Source of the DNA: Coffea arabica
Taxonomy: Eukaryota > Streptophyta > Magnoliopsida > Gentianales > Rubiaceae
Direction: 5' to 3'
Assembly (NCBI RefSeq): GCF_036785885.1
Contig: NC_092310.1
Location: forward strand, 1,984,001-2,048,000
DNA length: 64,000 bases
Positions 1-10,495 of this stretch are shown one piece after another. Under the pieces are notes generated by a model. It worked only from the letters and a program-made list of their open reading frames with translations. It searched no databases and was not told the DNA's origin. The first letter of the stretch is position 1; each line of letters opens with the position of its first letter. The position numbers and the translations under genes were made by a program.

Positions 1-294
1 GTTAGTTATATAGTAAGATACCTATTTGAAGTTAAAGGAGGGTGACTGTTATTTTTCAAACTTCGAAAGGTCTTCTTGCAATTTGGCTTAAGCATAAGAA
101 AGGTAGACGTGATTAACCACGTATTTTTATCAACAGTAGTCTTGGACACAATTTCAAGTGTTTGAACTGCCTAGATTGTCACTGACTAACTGCCCATCTT
201 GCCTAGAAAAAAAATGTTTGAATTGCCATTTTTTTTTCTAAAATAATTTTTACGTTTTTTATGAACATATTTTCAATCAATCATTTTTCATTTT
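1..294. other. AT-rich intergenic DNA, no gene seen
   Basis: AT-rich sequence with T runs and no convincing open frame. Its last five bases (290-294, ATTTT) are the left copy of the target duplication of the adjoining solo LTR. Confidence 0.6.
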
Positions 295-1775
295 TGATAG
301 GTTGCAATTTTATCATTTATTTTATTATTAATTTTCCCTATTACCTGACCTAATGTGGATTAATTGCTAGATTCTACTCACTTTTGATATTTTGCATTTA
401 TTTCAGGGAGTAAAACGAAAATATAATAATAGGTGCTAATTTGGCAAGAAAAGAGTTCAGATGATAGAGCTTGTCCTAGGGGCATTTTTGGAACAACAAA
501 ACGTGAGCTCTTGTTGGGCAAATTGGTCCGAGGTCTTCATTTTTCCGCACAGGAGCCGCCGCAAGGAGAACTACTTTATATAGGAAAATTGCGCAGGAAA
601 AAAGAAAACTTCTTCCTCTCCAGAGGAGGGAGCCGCCGCAAGCATTAGAGTAGACAGTAGATAGGAATTAGAAAAAGTGTGCAGAGGAGAGGTCGGCTGT
701 AGCTTAGGCTTGCTTTTGATTTTTCTTTTGTAGTCCTTCCTTACTTCTTTTGGTTTTCTTCTTACGAATGTCAGGAGCCAATGTGGCTTTTGTTGACTTT
801 TCTTCTTAGCTTTATAGTAGCTTTTCCCTTGACATGTCAACGGCAATTGAGAGATTGAATCACTTTTCTTAGTCTCTCGTTTTTCCTTATCCCTTCGGCT
901 GAGTTGAATTCGCGCGAGCAAGAACAATGGCCGCAGCTGTTGTTCCAATTTTGCATGGATTTTTCGCACCAAGTATGAACTAATTTTCTCGCTCTAGTCA
1001 AGGGACAATGGATGCTTTGAATCGCTTAAAATTGTGAGATCGATTTAATTTTATCTTTTACTTTTATTTATTGGTATTCGCATATTCCCTGGTTACCGTG
1101 CTTATGGTTATTTAATTAATTGATTGTCTTGGATCCAGATAATTAGTTGATTGGGTAATCTATTGTCAATTAGGACATTAAATCCGTAATTGTTTAATTG
1201 CTCTAAAATAGTGACAACTGGCATGATTAGACTTGTGTCAGGGGAATACGCGGGCTAATCTAAAATAACCCTGGTAGTGCGTTATTTGATTAGAATAGGG
1301 CTCCTCTAATACGTAAGGCAATTGGGAAATTAAATTCTATGGGCGTACCTAGGATTATTTCTCAATTAGAGCAATGATTAACGGGCGTACCTTAATCATC
1401 GACACAGTAAGGAGGGGTTGACTGTCATCGCTTGTTTGGCAGTTATAACCTATTTATTAGTAAATAATTGGAATTGCCTTTGCTTATCGATGATCAATTA
1501 GGTGAACCATTGTTGAAGTTATTCCTTGGCTAGATCCTTAATTATCATTCATTTGATTTTAGTAATTTGTTATTTAATTTTTAGTAGTTTCTTAGATTTT
1601 ATTTGAACTTCTTTTATTGTCACCTTCTGCATAAAAACACCCCCTTGTCACTGTGAATTTGAAAAGAAACAATTACCCCCAGTCCCTGTGGATTCGACCC
1701 TGCTCACCGCTATCTACAGAAATTACTTTTAGTTTGAGCAAGTTTTATTATTGCACAGGCTTCGACAACCTGTCA
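295..1775 (+). mobile_element. Solo LTR of a retrotransposon (1,481 bp)
   Basis: The segment begins TGATAGG and ends CCTGTCA, giving the TG...CA ends of an LTR. It is flanked on both sides by ATTTT (290-294 and 1776-1780), a perfect 5-bp target duplication as made by retroviral-type integrases. No primer-binding site or polyprotein follows, so this is a solo LTR left by recombination between two LTRs. The 3' part (about 1670-1775, with a GGATTCGACCC box and TTATTGCACAGG) resembles the end of LTRs of plant Ty3/gypsy-like elements; that comparison is from memory. A TATA-like TTTATATAGG lies at 575-584. The 5' 350 bases recur reversed at 20256-20606, and a diverged full-length relative is at 26068-27556. 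It encodes no protein. Confidence 0.88.
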
Positions 1776-1975
1776 ATTTTACATATATCAAATTACTATA
1801 ATACATTTTTGTATGAGTATTTCAAAAAATAGCAATCCTAATGGGTTGCCCAGAGTGCTTGAATTTATGCACTTTTAAAATTAACGACTCAATTGAGTGT
1901 GTTTGGTTATCAAGATTTGCCACAAAAAAAAAAATCAAATTTTATTCTACTCATATAAAAAACACAAATTTCAAC

Positions 1976-2291
1976 GGGTTAATTCCACTTTGTCACCCCA
2001 AACTTTGGACGATTACCCACTTCAGTCCCTAAACTTCAAAACGGGACACTTAAATCCCTAAACTTATAAATACCTTTCACTTAAGGAAAATTGTTAATAA
2101 ATCTTGAATGCTGTTGGTGGTCGAAGTGTCTCATTTATAAGGGTTTAGGGATTTAAGTGTCCCATTTTATAAGTTTAGGGATTTAAGTGAGAGGTATTTA
2201 TAAGTTTAGAGACTTAAGTGTCCCATTTTGAAGTTTAGAGACTGAAGTGGGTAATCGTCCAAAGTTTGGGAGGACAAAGTGGAATTAACCC
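1976..2291. mobile_element. Mutator-like MITE (316 bp)
   Basis: The ends are GGGTTAATTCCACTTTG and its inverted copy, and the inverted repeats run over roughly 100 bp on each side. The flanks are an exact 9-bp duplication, AATTTCAAC, at 1967-1975 and 2292-2300. Nine-bp duplications and long terminal inverted repeats are the mark of Mutator-like elements. The inside holds several degenerate copies of a motif meaning 'first/last phase of the arm' (CCTAAACTTATAA), and no protein, so it is non-autonomous. Confidence 0.9.
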
Positions 2292-2300
2292 AATTTCAAC

Positions 2301-3399
2301 CATCTTTTTATTTCACATTTATCATATCACAAAATGTGCTACCATAACTATTTCAAATAAATGTTTCAATTAACCTCCTGTCAAATAATTTTTGTTGGTG
2401 CTTACATGCATGCTCCAATAGCAAAGCTTGGCATTACTCAGGCACATGCATGTGAACAATTGTTAACATAGCCGCCCCACTAGTTTGACTGTTATGCACA
2501 TTTTTAATGCAAGGGTAGGACAGGAATAAAAGTTTGTAGCTTATTTGAGGTAAGTGACAAATATCTTTGGACATATTAAAAAGGAAAATATGATATTTTC
2601 AATAGAATAAATGGAATAATTGATTTAAATATATAGCTATAACATTACGTATGCCATAAAAATAAATAATAGAGAACAATTTTTCTTTTTTTTCTTTTTG
2701 TATTTGGTTATGACTTATATTTGAGCCGGTGACCTTACCGCTTTTGGAGTGACTTCGCTACCAATATACGAGTATTACCACATGTACGATAGACATGACA
2801 CTTTTTTTTCTTATTCTCTCAACCCTCCTCACACCCTTCTCACCCTTAGCAATAGAATTCAAACCTTAAACTTGGTAAGCCTTGACACTAATTAACTTGT
2901 GTGTATGCCCTGTTTGGATTGTCATTTTCTGTCCGGAAAATTACATCGTTTTTCGTGATCACATTTTCCTATTACTTTTTTCTCTCACATACATCAAATC
3001 GCTATAGTAATTTTTTTATGAAAAATCATGGAAAATGCAATCCAAACAGGGCCGACGTTACTGTTGTATGAATAAATTCTACATGGAAAATGCAGTAAAA
3101 GACATCATTTAACGCCATTTATTGGGTGCATTGAGATGCATATGAGAATCAAATATTGAATGTTGTCAAAGTGCCATAATTGAACAAGAAAAAATCGCTA
3201 TTACTGCTCCAAGAGAATTTGAGTGAAAGTAACTCACGCTTTGAGATGTCAATTTGAGTTGTGCTGCTGCTGGTGAATTAGTAGAAAGAAAATATCCTTT
3301 TTTTTTGGGGGGAGGAGTGGGTGGGGTCAAAGGCCCTGCCAAAAACTATAACGTTAATCAACCATATATAAGTGCTTAGGAAGTTGCCCGATGGTGCGT
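2301..3399. other. Intergenic DNA with one small inverted-repeat element
   Basis: No gene is seen. The only structure is the foldback element at 2907-3052. The rest is AT-rich with short homopolymer runs, including a T run followed by a G-rich patch near 3298-3325. Confidence 0.5.
2907..3052. mobile_element. Small hAT-like MITE, GCCCTGTTTGG type (146 bp)
   Basis: It starts GCCCTGTTTGGATTG and ends with the exact reverse complement, CAATCCAAACAGGGC. Very short elements with this terminus are common in plant genomes and are usually placed with hAT MITEs. A clean 8-bp target duplication was not found, so the superfamily call is tentative, but the inverted repeat is plain. Confidence 0.65.
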
Positions 3400-3845
3400 T
3401 TTGTTTGCTGACATGTCATTTGATGATTTGCTGAAAAGTGGTCGTTCTCCATGCGCCTTTCACGTGACCTGCTGCTTGCAATTGGGCTGTGAATTGCGTT
3501 TGTGAGCCACCGACTGTGTTTGCTTCCATGCAACCCACTAAAGAGAGTAATGATAATAGTAATTGTCCTTTTCCTTCAACCCACTTTCGCACCTTTATTT
3601 TCTTTTTCATTTCTTTGCTTCATAAAGAAATCCATGTGGGTTTGGTAAGAATTGACTACTCCATGCTTCAGAATTCTGAACCGTCCTTTCCTCTCCTCTC
3701 AGTCCATGGTCCCTCGCTCTTCAGCATCACCGAGACGCCCCTGATCTTTTCCTTCTTCATGATCATCATCTCACTCTTCATTCTTCCATCTTTTTTTTTT
3801 CAACATCATCTTCATCTTCTTATCTTCTATCTGTCTTGGTGAGAA
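3400..3845 (+). promoter_or_regulatory. Promoter/leader-like segment with G-box and CT-rich leader
   Basis: A perfect G-box CACGTG lies at 3461-3466, followed by a long CT-rich stretch (about 3670-3840) like a plant 5' leader, then a donor-like GTGAGAAG at about 3840 and a T-rich tract ending in ATTGCAG at 4269. Together these resemble the promoter and spliced leader of a plant gene. No long coding frame follows, so it may be a non-coding transcript or a gene start captured by the Helitron whose 3' end lies at 9123. Confidence 0.3.
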
Positions 3846-4332
3846 GAAAAAAATAATTTGCTCCGAGCTTCTTTCTTCCTCTGCCAAAAATAATCTAGCC
3901 ATTTAATTTTTTCCCTTTTTTTGAGCAAGATGAGGAGTTTAGTTGTAGCTTTTTGAGCAAACTAATGTTGTTTATTCTTTTTTACATTGCAAGATAAAAG
4001 ACCTTCAGATGTTTCTGCATCTGCTTGATCGTCTTCCTCTCCTCTTCTTCTCTCTTATTATTATTTTTTTTGGTCAAAAACCTCTTCTTCCTTTCACCAT
4101 TTTTCTATCTATGCATGTGATAAGCAAGTGATAGAGACAAATCTGATATCCTTTTAGCTATTGAATCTGAACATTTTGAGATTTTTCTTTCATTAAATTT
4201 TCTGTTCATGTTGTTTTCTCCTTTTACTTATCTGATCTGAACTTGACCTTTTTTTTTTTGTGATTGCAGGTGGGAAAAGTTTTTAGATTTCATGTTTTTA
4301 TTTTGGTAAATTAAGTTTTGGTTGTAATTTTC

Positions 4333-4425
4333 CAGGTTTTCGGTATTTGAATCCTTAACAAGAAAATATTTGGTTTTTTTTTTCAGGTTTTCGGTATTTG
4401 AATCCTTAACAAGAAAATATTTGGT
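4333..4425 (+). repeat. 42-bp direct duplication with acceptor-like heads
   Basis: Positions 4333-4374 and 4384-4425 are the same 42-bp sequence, starting CAGGTTTTCGG and ending ATATTTGGT, separated by nine T/C bases. Each copy is preceded by a pyrimidine tract ending in CAG, so each looks like a plant 3' splice site followed by the same exon start. Confidence 0.8.
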
Positions 4426-6144
4426 GCCTTCTTAGTTTTTGGGGTTTCTTTGACAAACAGCCAATAGCACTGTAAGTGATGATAGAGCCCTACTAATTTA
4501 GATACTTGTTTTCAATACCTCTTCAGATCTTGCCTTTCCCTTTTCTTTTACGAGAACATCATTTATTTATTTTAGTTTACAAAAATTCCAATTTTTTTAA
4601 ATAAAATTCCTGTTGATTTGGTTCTGAGAAGCTAAGATTGGCTTCTAATCGTCTAATGGGGATAACATTTTGCGAATAGTCTAAATTATAGTAGATTTAC
4701 TGGTCCCTAAAATGGTTTCTATCTTTGTAGCCAATAAAAAAATTGATATGAAATAACAAGAAGCTGAGAAGTTAATTTTTTGCAGCTGAAATAACAAGAA
4801 GATGTTAGGATTCGTTTGCATTCAGATCCCATTTTCTTAAATTATCTTTTTTTCCGTACTTTTTGTTATGTTATTAACATACATCACTACATTAAAGGCG
4901 TGAACAAATCAAGATTCAATCATTCTAAAACTAGTTCATGGAATAGTAAAATTTTCAAGTTAACAATGCTATATTTTTCCTTTTTTTCGGCTTTTGGATT
5001 GAAGGGTGGTCACTATTGGATAGGGTTGTTCTTTAATTTTAGCCTTAAGTCCTTCATTATTTGCATGCTGCTAATAATTATTTTTGATTGGTGGATACCT
5101 TTTGAATTGTCTCATATATGTACGGTATTTATTTTTGAAACAGCTTTGAGATTTTTTCCCCTTTTTTCTTTGTACAGACTATGATTATGTTGCGAAAAAC
5201 ACTTCAAATTTTTGGTGCTATTGTATTATACAAAGAACTCAATGAGTTTTACCAAATCATAGACTTATTGGGTTGTGAAAGACATTACCACTAGAGGTCA
5301 TGGCTTTCTTTTTTCTTTTTATTTTACAGAATATCATTTTTTCCATAACTTTTTTAAAGCTTGTTGCTCTGTGAATGTTTTCCTTATGAATGGAAAGTAC
5401 CAATTTGAGACAGTCTTCTCAGAATTTTTTGGAAGATCTTGAACCTCTGAACTCTAGGCAACCAAAATAAGATAGATAAAGCATAGCTCTTCATCAGTGA
5501 AATTTCCTATCATTTTATGTCTATGCTACCATTTTCTCTTACACTTTTCATGATTAATTTTCATATAAGTACGAATGTATAGCAGTTAATACTAATATTT
5601 TTATGGCCAGTAATAATTCTCTGATGCATTTCTTTAACCTAGAATTCCAAAGTTTAGATGGGTTCTATAGGACAAACATAACTAAGATTTGAGAGAGTCA
5701 ATTTCATGTCAGTAATTCTAAAGACTTATTTAGAGGTGCAAAGGGAGTTTAATAGTCACTTTTTTGTTTTAAGATTTTGACAATTTGCAGGGCCATTCAA
5801 ATTTTAAGTTTTTTTGTAATCTGAACTACTGTTGTCAAGAATTTCTCAGTTTGACATTTCTTGAATGGTGTATATTGGTTTATCCTTTCATTTTTTTTTT
5901 TTTTGCATAAATGTGTCTATTCATGAGCAATTTGCTCTTAATTTTCCTTTTGATCTGACTATTTCTTTGTGTTTCCTTTTGTTTGTTGCTAGGTTATTAC
6001 AGGGATGGATGGTAATTTTTTTGGAAAAGGGTGTAACTTTCTGGCTGGAGTATTATAGCAAATGAAAGCTATAAATAGACTAATTTATTTTATTTCCAAT
6101 TGGGCTATGATGATATAATTTTGGTTTCTTTAGATGTATTTCAG

Positions 6145-6300
6145 GTTTTAAATTGATTGCCATATCTTGGCGAGGCAACCCTGATGGCATTTGGCTTTCA
6201 TTCTCCCCTTGAAATGCAATTGGGTCTGCAGCCATGGTGGTACTCTCATCTCTGCCTGACGTTTGCCAATAGACCTGAGCCTTACTTTAAATTATCATAA
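6145..6300 (+). other. Exon-like fragment, 38-codon frame
   Basis: A plant acceptor (pyrimidines then TTTCAG at 6139-6144) opens a stretch that is less T-rich than its surroundings. An ATG at 6184 starts a 38-codon frame ending at 6298-6300, beginning MAFGFHSPLEMQLGLQPWW. No family is recognised. It could be a real short exon, a captured gene fragment or chance. Confidence 0.2.
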
Positions 6301-7119
6301 TAACTGCTTAATTTAATTAAAGATTTGATCACTGATTCCTTTTTTTCCATTTGTATAATAATCTTCGGATCATGTCAATTTCTAATGTTTTTATTGGTTG
6401 TTTTCACCTTTGAAAAAATCTCTAGAGAGCTATGCCAGAAATTCTTAGGTGTGCTACCTTGGTTTGCAGTTATAGCTCGTTCATTATATGATGTTTTGCT
6501 TATGACAAAGTTTTAGCTTTTTCCTTTTGCTTTATACTATTTTCATCATGTTAGAGAAATTGCTTGATGCTTTGGTACAATTTATATAGTGACCCAAATG
6601 GGCTTTTGTCAATGTGCTTTAAATTTTTTAGAAATTTTATGCAGAAACTATATGAAGTTAGAATGAAATATCTAACTAAATATCTTAAGTATTTGAGAGG
6701 TCTTGCAAGCCTGTACGTCTTAATAGAGAAGTAAATATGATATTTGATGGTTGCTTTTTATAAAAAATAGTGAATACTTTTTTACTTAAGTATACAAAGA
6801 CTGGTTAGTTTGGAAAATCTATTCGGGGCCTTTCTTTTTTCCTACTTCACAACCCAAAAACATGAAAGAAAAACACCCTGTGTTGCTCACATAGTGTTAT
6901 TTGGGTAGAAATTCTTTCTCCTCATTTTTTTTTTCTTTACGGCAATAGGAAGATAACATGTTCATAATGATGGCTTTTGGTAATGTTAAATTGCATGTTT
7001 TATAGCCGTTTAGTCATGACAAGGGATTAACTGAGACCTTTTTAGGTATCTGCATTTGGTTTCTTCCTTTTTTGGTCGGTTGGGTTCTGAAGAATTAGAT
7101 AAAAGAAGCATTTTGCTTT

Positions 7120-7306
7120 TTATTTTTTGTAAACTTTATTTATTGGAGAAATAGGGATGGGCATTGCTGGAGTTATGCTACTTTCAAAGGACTGCATTTG
7201 ATGGTCTATTGTGAGGATAGAGCCTTGTAAATCTTGAGCAATAATATCCGGCACTGCTATTAACGAGATTTGAGCATCTACCAGTAATGGAAGAAGCAAA
7301 ATTGAC
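7120..7306 (-). other. Exon-like fragment on the opposite strand
   Basis: On the - strand a good acceptor (GTGCTTGCAG, cut at about 7306/7307) is followed by an open frame that runs to a stop at 7120. The peptide contains a stretch reading VDAQISLIAVPDIIAQDLQG with a codon-like, non-repetitive composition. The surrounding DNA looks like introns. No family is recognised. It may be the last exon of a gene fragment carried inside a Helitron. Confidence 0.2.
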
Positions 7307-9090
7307 CTGCAAGCACATAAAATACAAGGAATACGTACAACCACGGATGTAAATGAAATATTAGAATGAACTGGTTTAGACTGATTGGATCAAAAGCACA
7401 CCCTCTCTAATCACCCTCCAAAGGTTTATGAATGGCTTTAAATTGTGAACCTCTGACTAGGAAATGAATCGCATTGCTACACAGTTATAGTTCTCTTTTT
7501 TTCTTTTTAGTTAGTAGTTCAAAATCTCTTATATTTCTGCATCCATACAGGAAATAGTTTTTGTTTCATTTATTTAAACCTATTTTTACTCGACTAATTT
7601 GTTTGGTTTAATTCTTTTGTAGCTTGATTGAGCTGCACGACTATGAAGCTTAAACAATTAGTGATGGCAATTTTCTAGAAGCACTGAAATTAATGAACTT
7701 TACTCGAGATGGGTTCAAAGTGAACTACATGAGGTAACATGCTCGAATTAAAAATTATCAACAGTTGGTTTTGTTATATGCCTAATTAACAATTTATGGA
7801 CTTGACTATTTACATCTGGGATAGATAATATTGTCAAAATTCACAGTGAAAGCACGCTTTTCTTTGTGTTTCACATTTTTTGCTAAATAGATAAAAGTGA
7901 AAGAATTTTTGTTATGCAGTTCACCTTTCTCTGTTTCTCTGATTTGAATGATGAAATGATAATATGCACGTATTTTCAACTTTTAGCTTCCACTATTTGA
8001 AATTTTCTGCGCTTTTCCTTTTGGTTTAGCTTGATGTTCTATTTTTCATTCATGTTGTGTTGGTAAAAAGGTGGCATGAATGATAGGTATCTCCATGATT
8101 TATAGGCCAAAATGTATAAGCTATTTTTTGCCTTTCTATTCTTTATTTATTTATCTACCATTCATGTTTTGAGGAAAAATTGGCTGGCAAGACGTATTAT
8201 TCAAATATATGATGGTTGCTCAAAATGGATATGCTGTTTATTTGCTTTCGATTCTTTATTTATTCGTTGAGGATTAATGTTTGAGAAAAAGTTTGAGTGG
8301 CAAGAAGTCCTTGTTCAAATATAATGATAGCTCAAACTTAGGAGTATGGAATGTGCTCTTGATGGCTTTATTTTTTTCATTGGTACTTTAGTAGTTTCTT
8401 GAAATTTTGCAACAAAAACTGCTGACGCATTATCAATGGTTTAACTAGATTGTCATTCTAGTCGTGGTTGTTAAATTCAAATATGATTCTTTTTTGATAG
8501 GATTTGAATGATGTTTAGATGGTGGAAACTTGGAAGCTAATGAAGTTTTGTCATGAATGCTGGATACTTTCCCTTCTCTCTACTATCTTTAGCAAATAGT
8601 CATTATTTACTTCCAGAGTCACTTACTATAGTATAGATATCAAATTTTGTGATAGTTCTTTTTAATTTTTCAGCACTATTGCATAGTTCCAACAGAATTG
8701 GCTGACTGCTCGAGACGCTGATCAAGTAAAGACTAGAGGCATTTCTCTAGATATAGCTGCAAGAGAGCACTTTTCGATGAATGTATCTTAAATTGTGACT
8801 TATTTCTTTTTCACAATTAATGACATGCATAGTGCATTGGGAGAGCCTACCTCAATTATATGTGTTATTATACTCTTCAACTTTATTAGTATTATTATTT
8901 TTTAACTCTTATCTGTTTTGGTTTACACCTAAATTAATCACAACTGAAATGTCGACACAATGCTTCAATTATCAACCACACACAGAAAATTATATAAAAA
9001 TGATTTTTAATTGGAAAATGCAGCCATTGAGGGCTCTGGGTATATTAACCTTGCAACCTCAGTTCTGGGTACACTAACCTTGCAAACTCA

Positions 9091-9123
9091 CACCGCGCGT
9101 TGTGCGCGGTGATCCCCTCCTAG
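9091..9123 (+). mobile_element. Helitron 3' terminus
   Basis: A perfect 8-bp stem, CACCGCGC (9091-9098) with GCGCGGTG (9104-9111), and a 5-base loop lie 8 bases before CTAG (9120-9123), followed by T. A GC-rich hairpin just before CTRR with a following T is the defining 3' end of plant Helitrons, which move by rolling-circle replication and often carry gene pieces. No helicase gene is present, so the element is non-autonomous. The 5' end is upstream at an unknown place. Confidence 0.7.
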
Positions 9124-10224
9124 TATCATATCAATAGAACAAAGCATCTCGGCAACGAGGAAACGACGACACTGATGTCTGGACATATATTGGGGTACAT
9201 AATTAGTTCGACGGTACATTTGGCATGTTCATGACGTACCGGTGGTTGAAAGCTTTTTTATTTTACAATTTAACAAGCCTTGCAGTCTATTTGAAAGCAT
9301 AGGAGAGAGAGAGAGGAAAAATAAAAAAAAAAGAGTGTAGAAATTTCTTACTCTTTCTTTTTTCTAGACGCAATAAATTTTAAGCTATAAAACTTCTACT
9401 GCATATTAGGGGGAGGGGCGATCCAAGGAAGTCAAGAGAAAAATTGGGGGATTGAATCATCGTTGATCCAGATTGGTGCTTACGCGTTCACTGGCAAAAT
9501 TTTTTTCAAAAAATTCTGAATCTAAAATGTAGGTAAAGGGATGGATTTGATCCCTTGATCAACATTCAATTAGAATCTTAAGATTCACCGGATAACCAAC
9601 TACTCTAATAAGAAATTTCTTACTCTCTGGAGATTATTGAAGAAAGCCAACAAAAAAAAAAAAAGAGAAATCGAATCATTTGGGACGATTTTAAGTTAAA
9701 AGACAATTTCATGTTTCTGAAAGCAGAGAGAAATAACACTGGAAGAAAAGATTTGAAAATGCGCAACTGACCTTCCAGAAAGCCAAATAGCAAAGTTTTA
9801 ACGACAAACGATTCTCGGCAGATATCTTTCTATCCTACACTTCCAAACTAGGCCTCAATCCAATGCATGTCACTCGCAAATTTTAATGTATGAAAATATT
9901 TAGTGAGTTTGTTTGGACAACAAGAATTTGGAATAAAAATTTCAGATTTTGTTTTGCTTGCATCAGACACACAATTTCCAATCACCTTTTTATCTCATAT
10001 ACATCACATCACAAAAAGTGCTACAGTAACTGGATCAAATAAATCATCCAAATAAATTCTTATCCAAACAAACTCAGTGTGTTTTTAACATTTTGTTACA
10101 TTAATAATGCCTATATTTATTATATTAAACCGTTAGTGTCTATATCTATTGAATTTGTTTCTATATCCTAAGGTGTGGGGACAGAAGAAACTCCTGATCA
10201 TGAAGTCATATGGCTGGCAATGGG
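9124..10224. other. Intergenic DNA, no gene seen
   Basis: AT-rich, with a short GA run near 9303-9315, purine runs, and a small inverted-repeat element at 9904-10075. No supported coding frame on either strand. Confidence 0.5.
9904..10075. mobile_element. Small MITE with TGAGTTTGTTTGGA ends (172 bp)
   Basis: The left end TGAGTTTGTTTGGA matches the inverted right end TCCAAACAAACTCA. Size and terminus fit the short hAT-type MITEs of plants. No exact target duplication was found. Confidence 0.5.
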
Positions 10225-10495
10225 TGACGTCACATAATTGGTCATTCAAAACGAATAAACGCAATCCAAGGAAGGGTTAGCCACAAATCCACGTTCTGCG
10301 GTAGTAGGTGCACCTGAGAAAGTCGGTATTAATTTTCCGTTTCTTTATTCCTATAAATCTAAATTGGTACCCTCTGACTTCTTCTCCTCGGCGTTCCCTT
10401 GTTATTTATTTATTTATATATCTTTTCACCGGCGGATCCTTTCATAGCTGATGCTTGAACGTAAGCTTGAAACGCCAAGGCCCTAATTTACAATT
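10225..10495 (+). promoter_or_regulatory. Promoter-like segment without a gene
   Basis: An 8-bp palindrome TGACGTCA (bZIP site) at 10225-10232, an inverted CCAAT (ATTGG) just after, and TATAAAT at 10352-10358 are spaced as in a plant promoter. A CT-rich leader and an ATG (about 10451) opening only 11 codons follow. This may be the stranded 5' end of a lost gene; the downstream DNA shows no coding frame. Confidence 0.25.

Larger units (their letters stand above)
3846..9090. other. Intron-like T-rich region with scattered exon-like pieces; possible Helitron interior
   Basis: This stretch is T-rich like plant introns and lacks an ORF that looks conserved. It contains a duplicated 42-bp segment (4333-4425), an exon-like piece on + (6145-6300), an exon-like piece on - (7120-7306), and ends in a Helitron-type terminus. 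Pieces of genes in both directions ahead of a Helitron end would fit gene-fragment capture. The Helitron 5' end (TC after an A) could not be fixed. Confidence 0.3.

Noticed and set aside
571..972. 133-codon frame on - inside the solo LTR
   Set aside because: It lies within an LTR, is lysine-rich from A/T-rich DNA, and is not present in the sister LTR at 26068.
3489..3842. 117-codon frame on +
   Set aside because: It coincides with a CT-rich leader-like stretch, is low in complexity (F, L, S, I rich), and crosses a likely splice donor.
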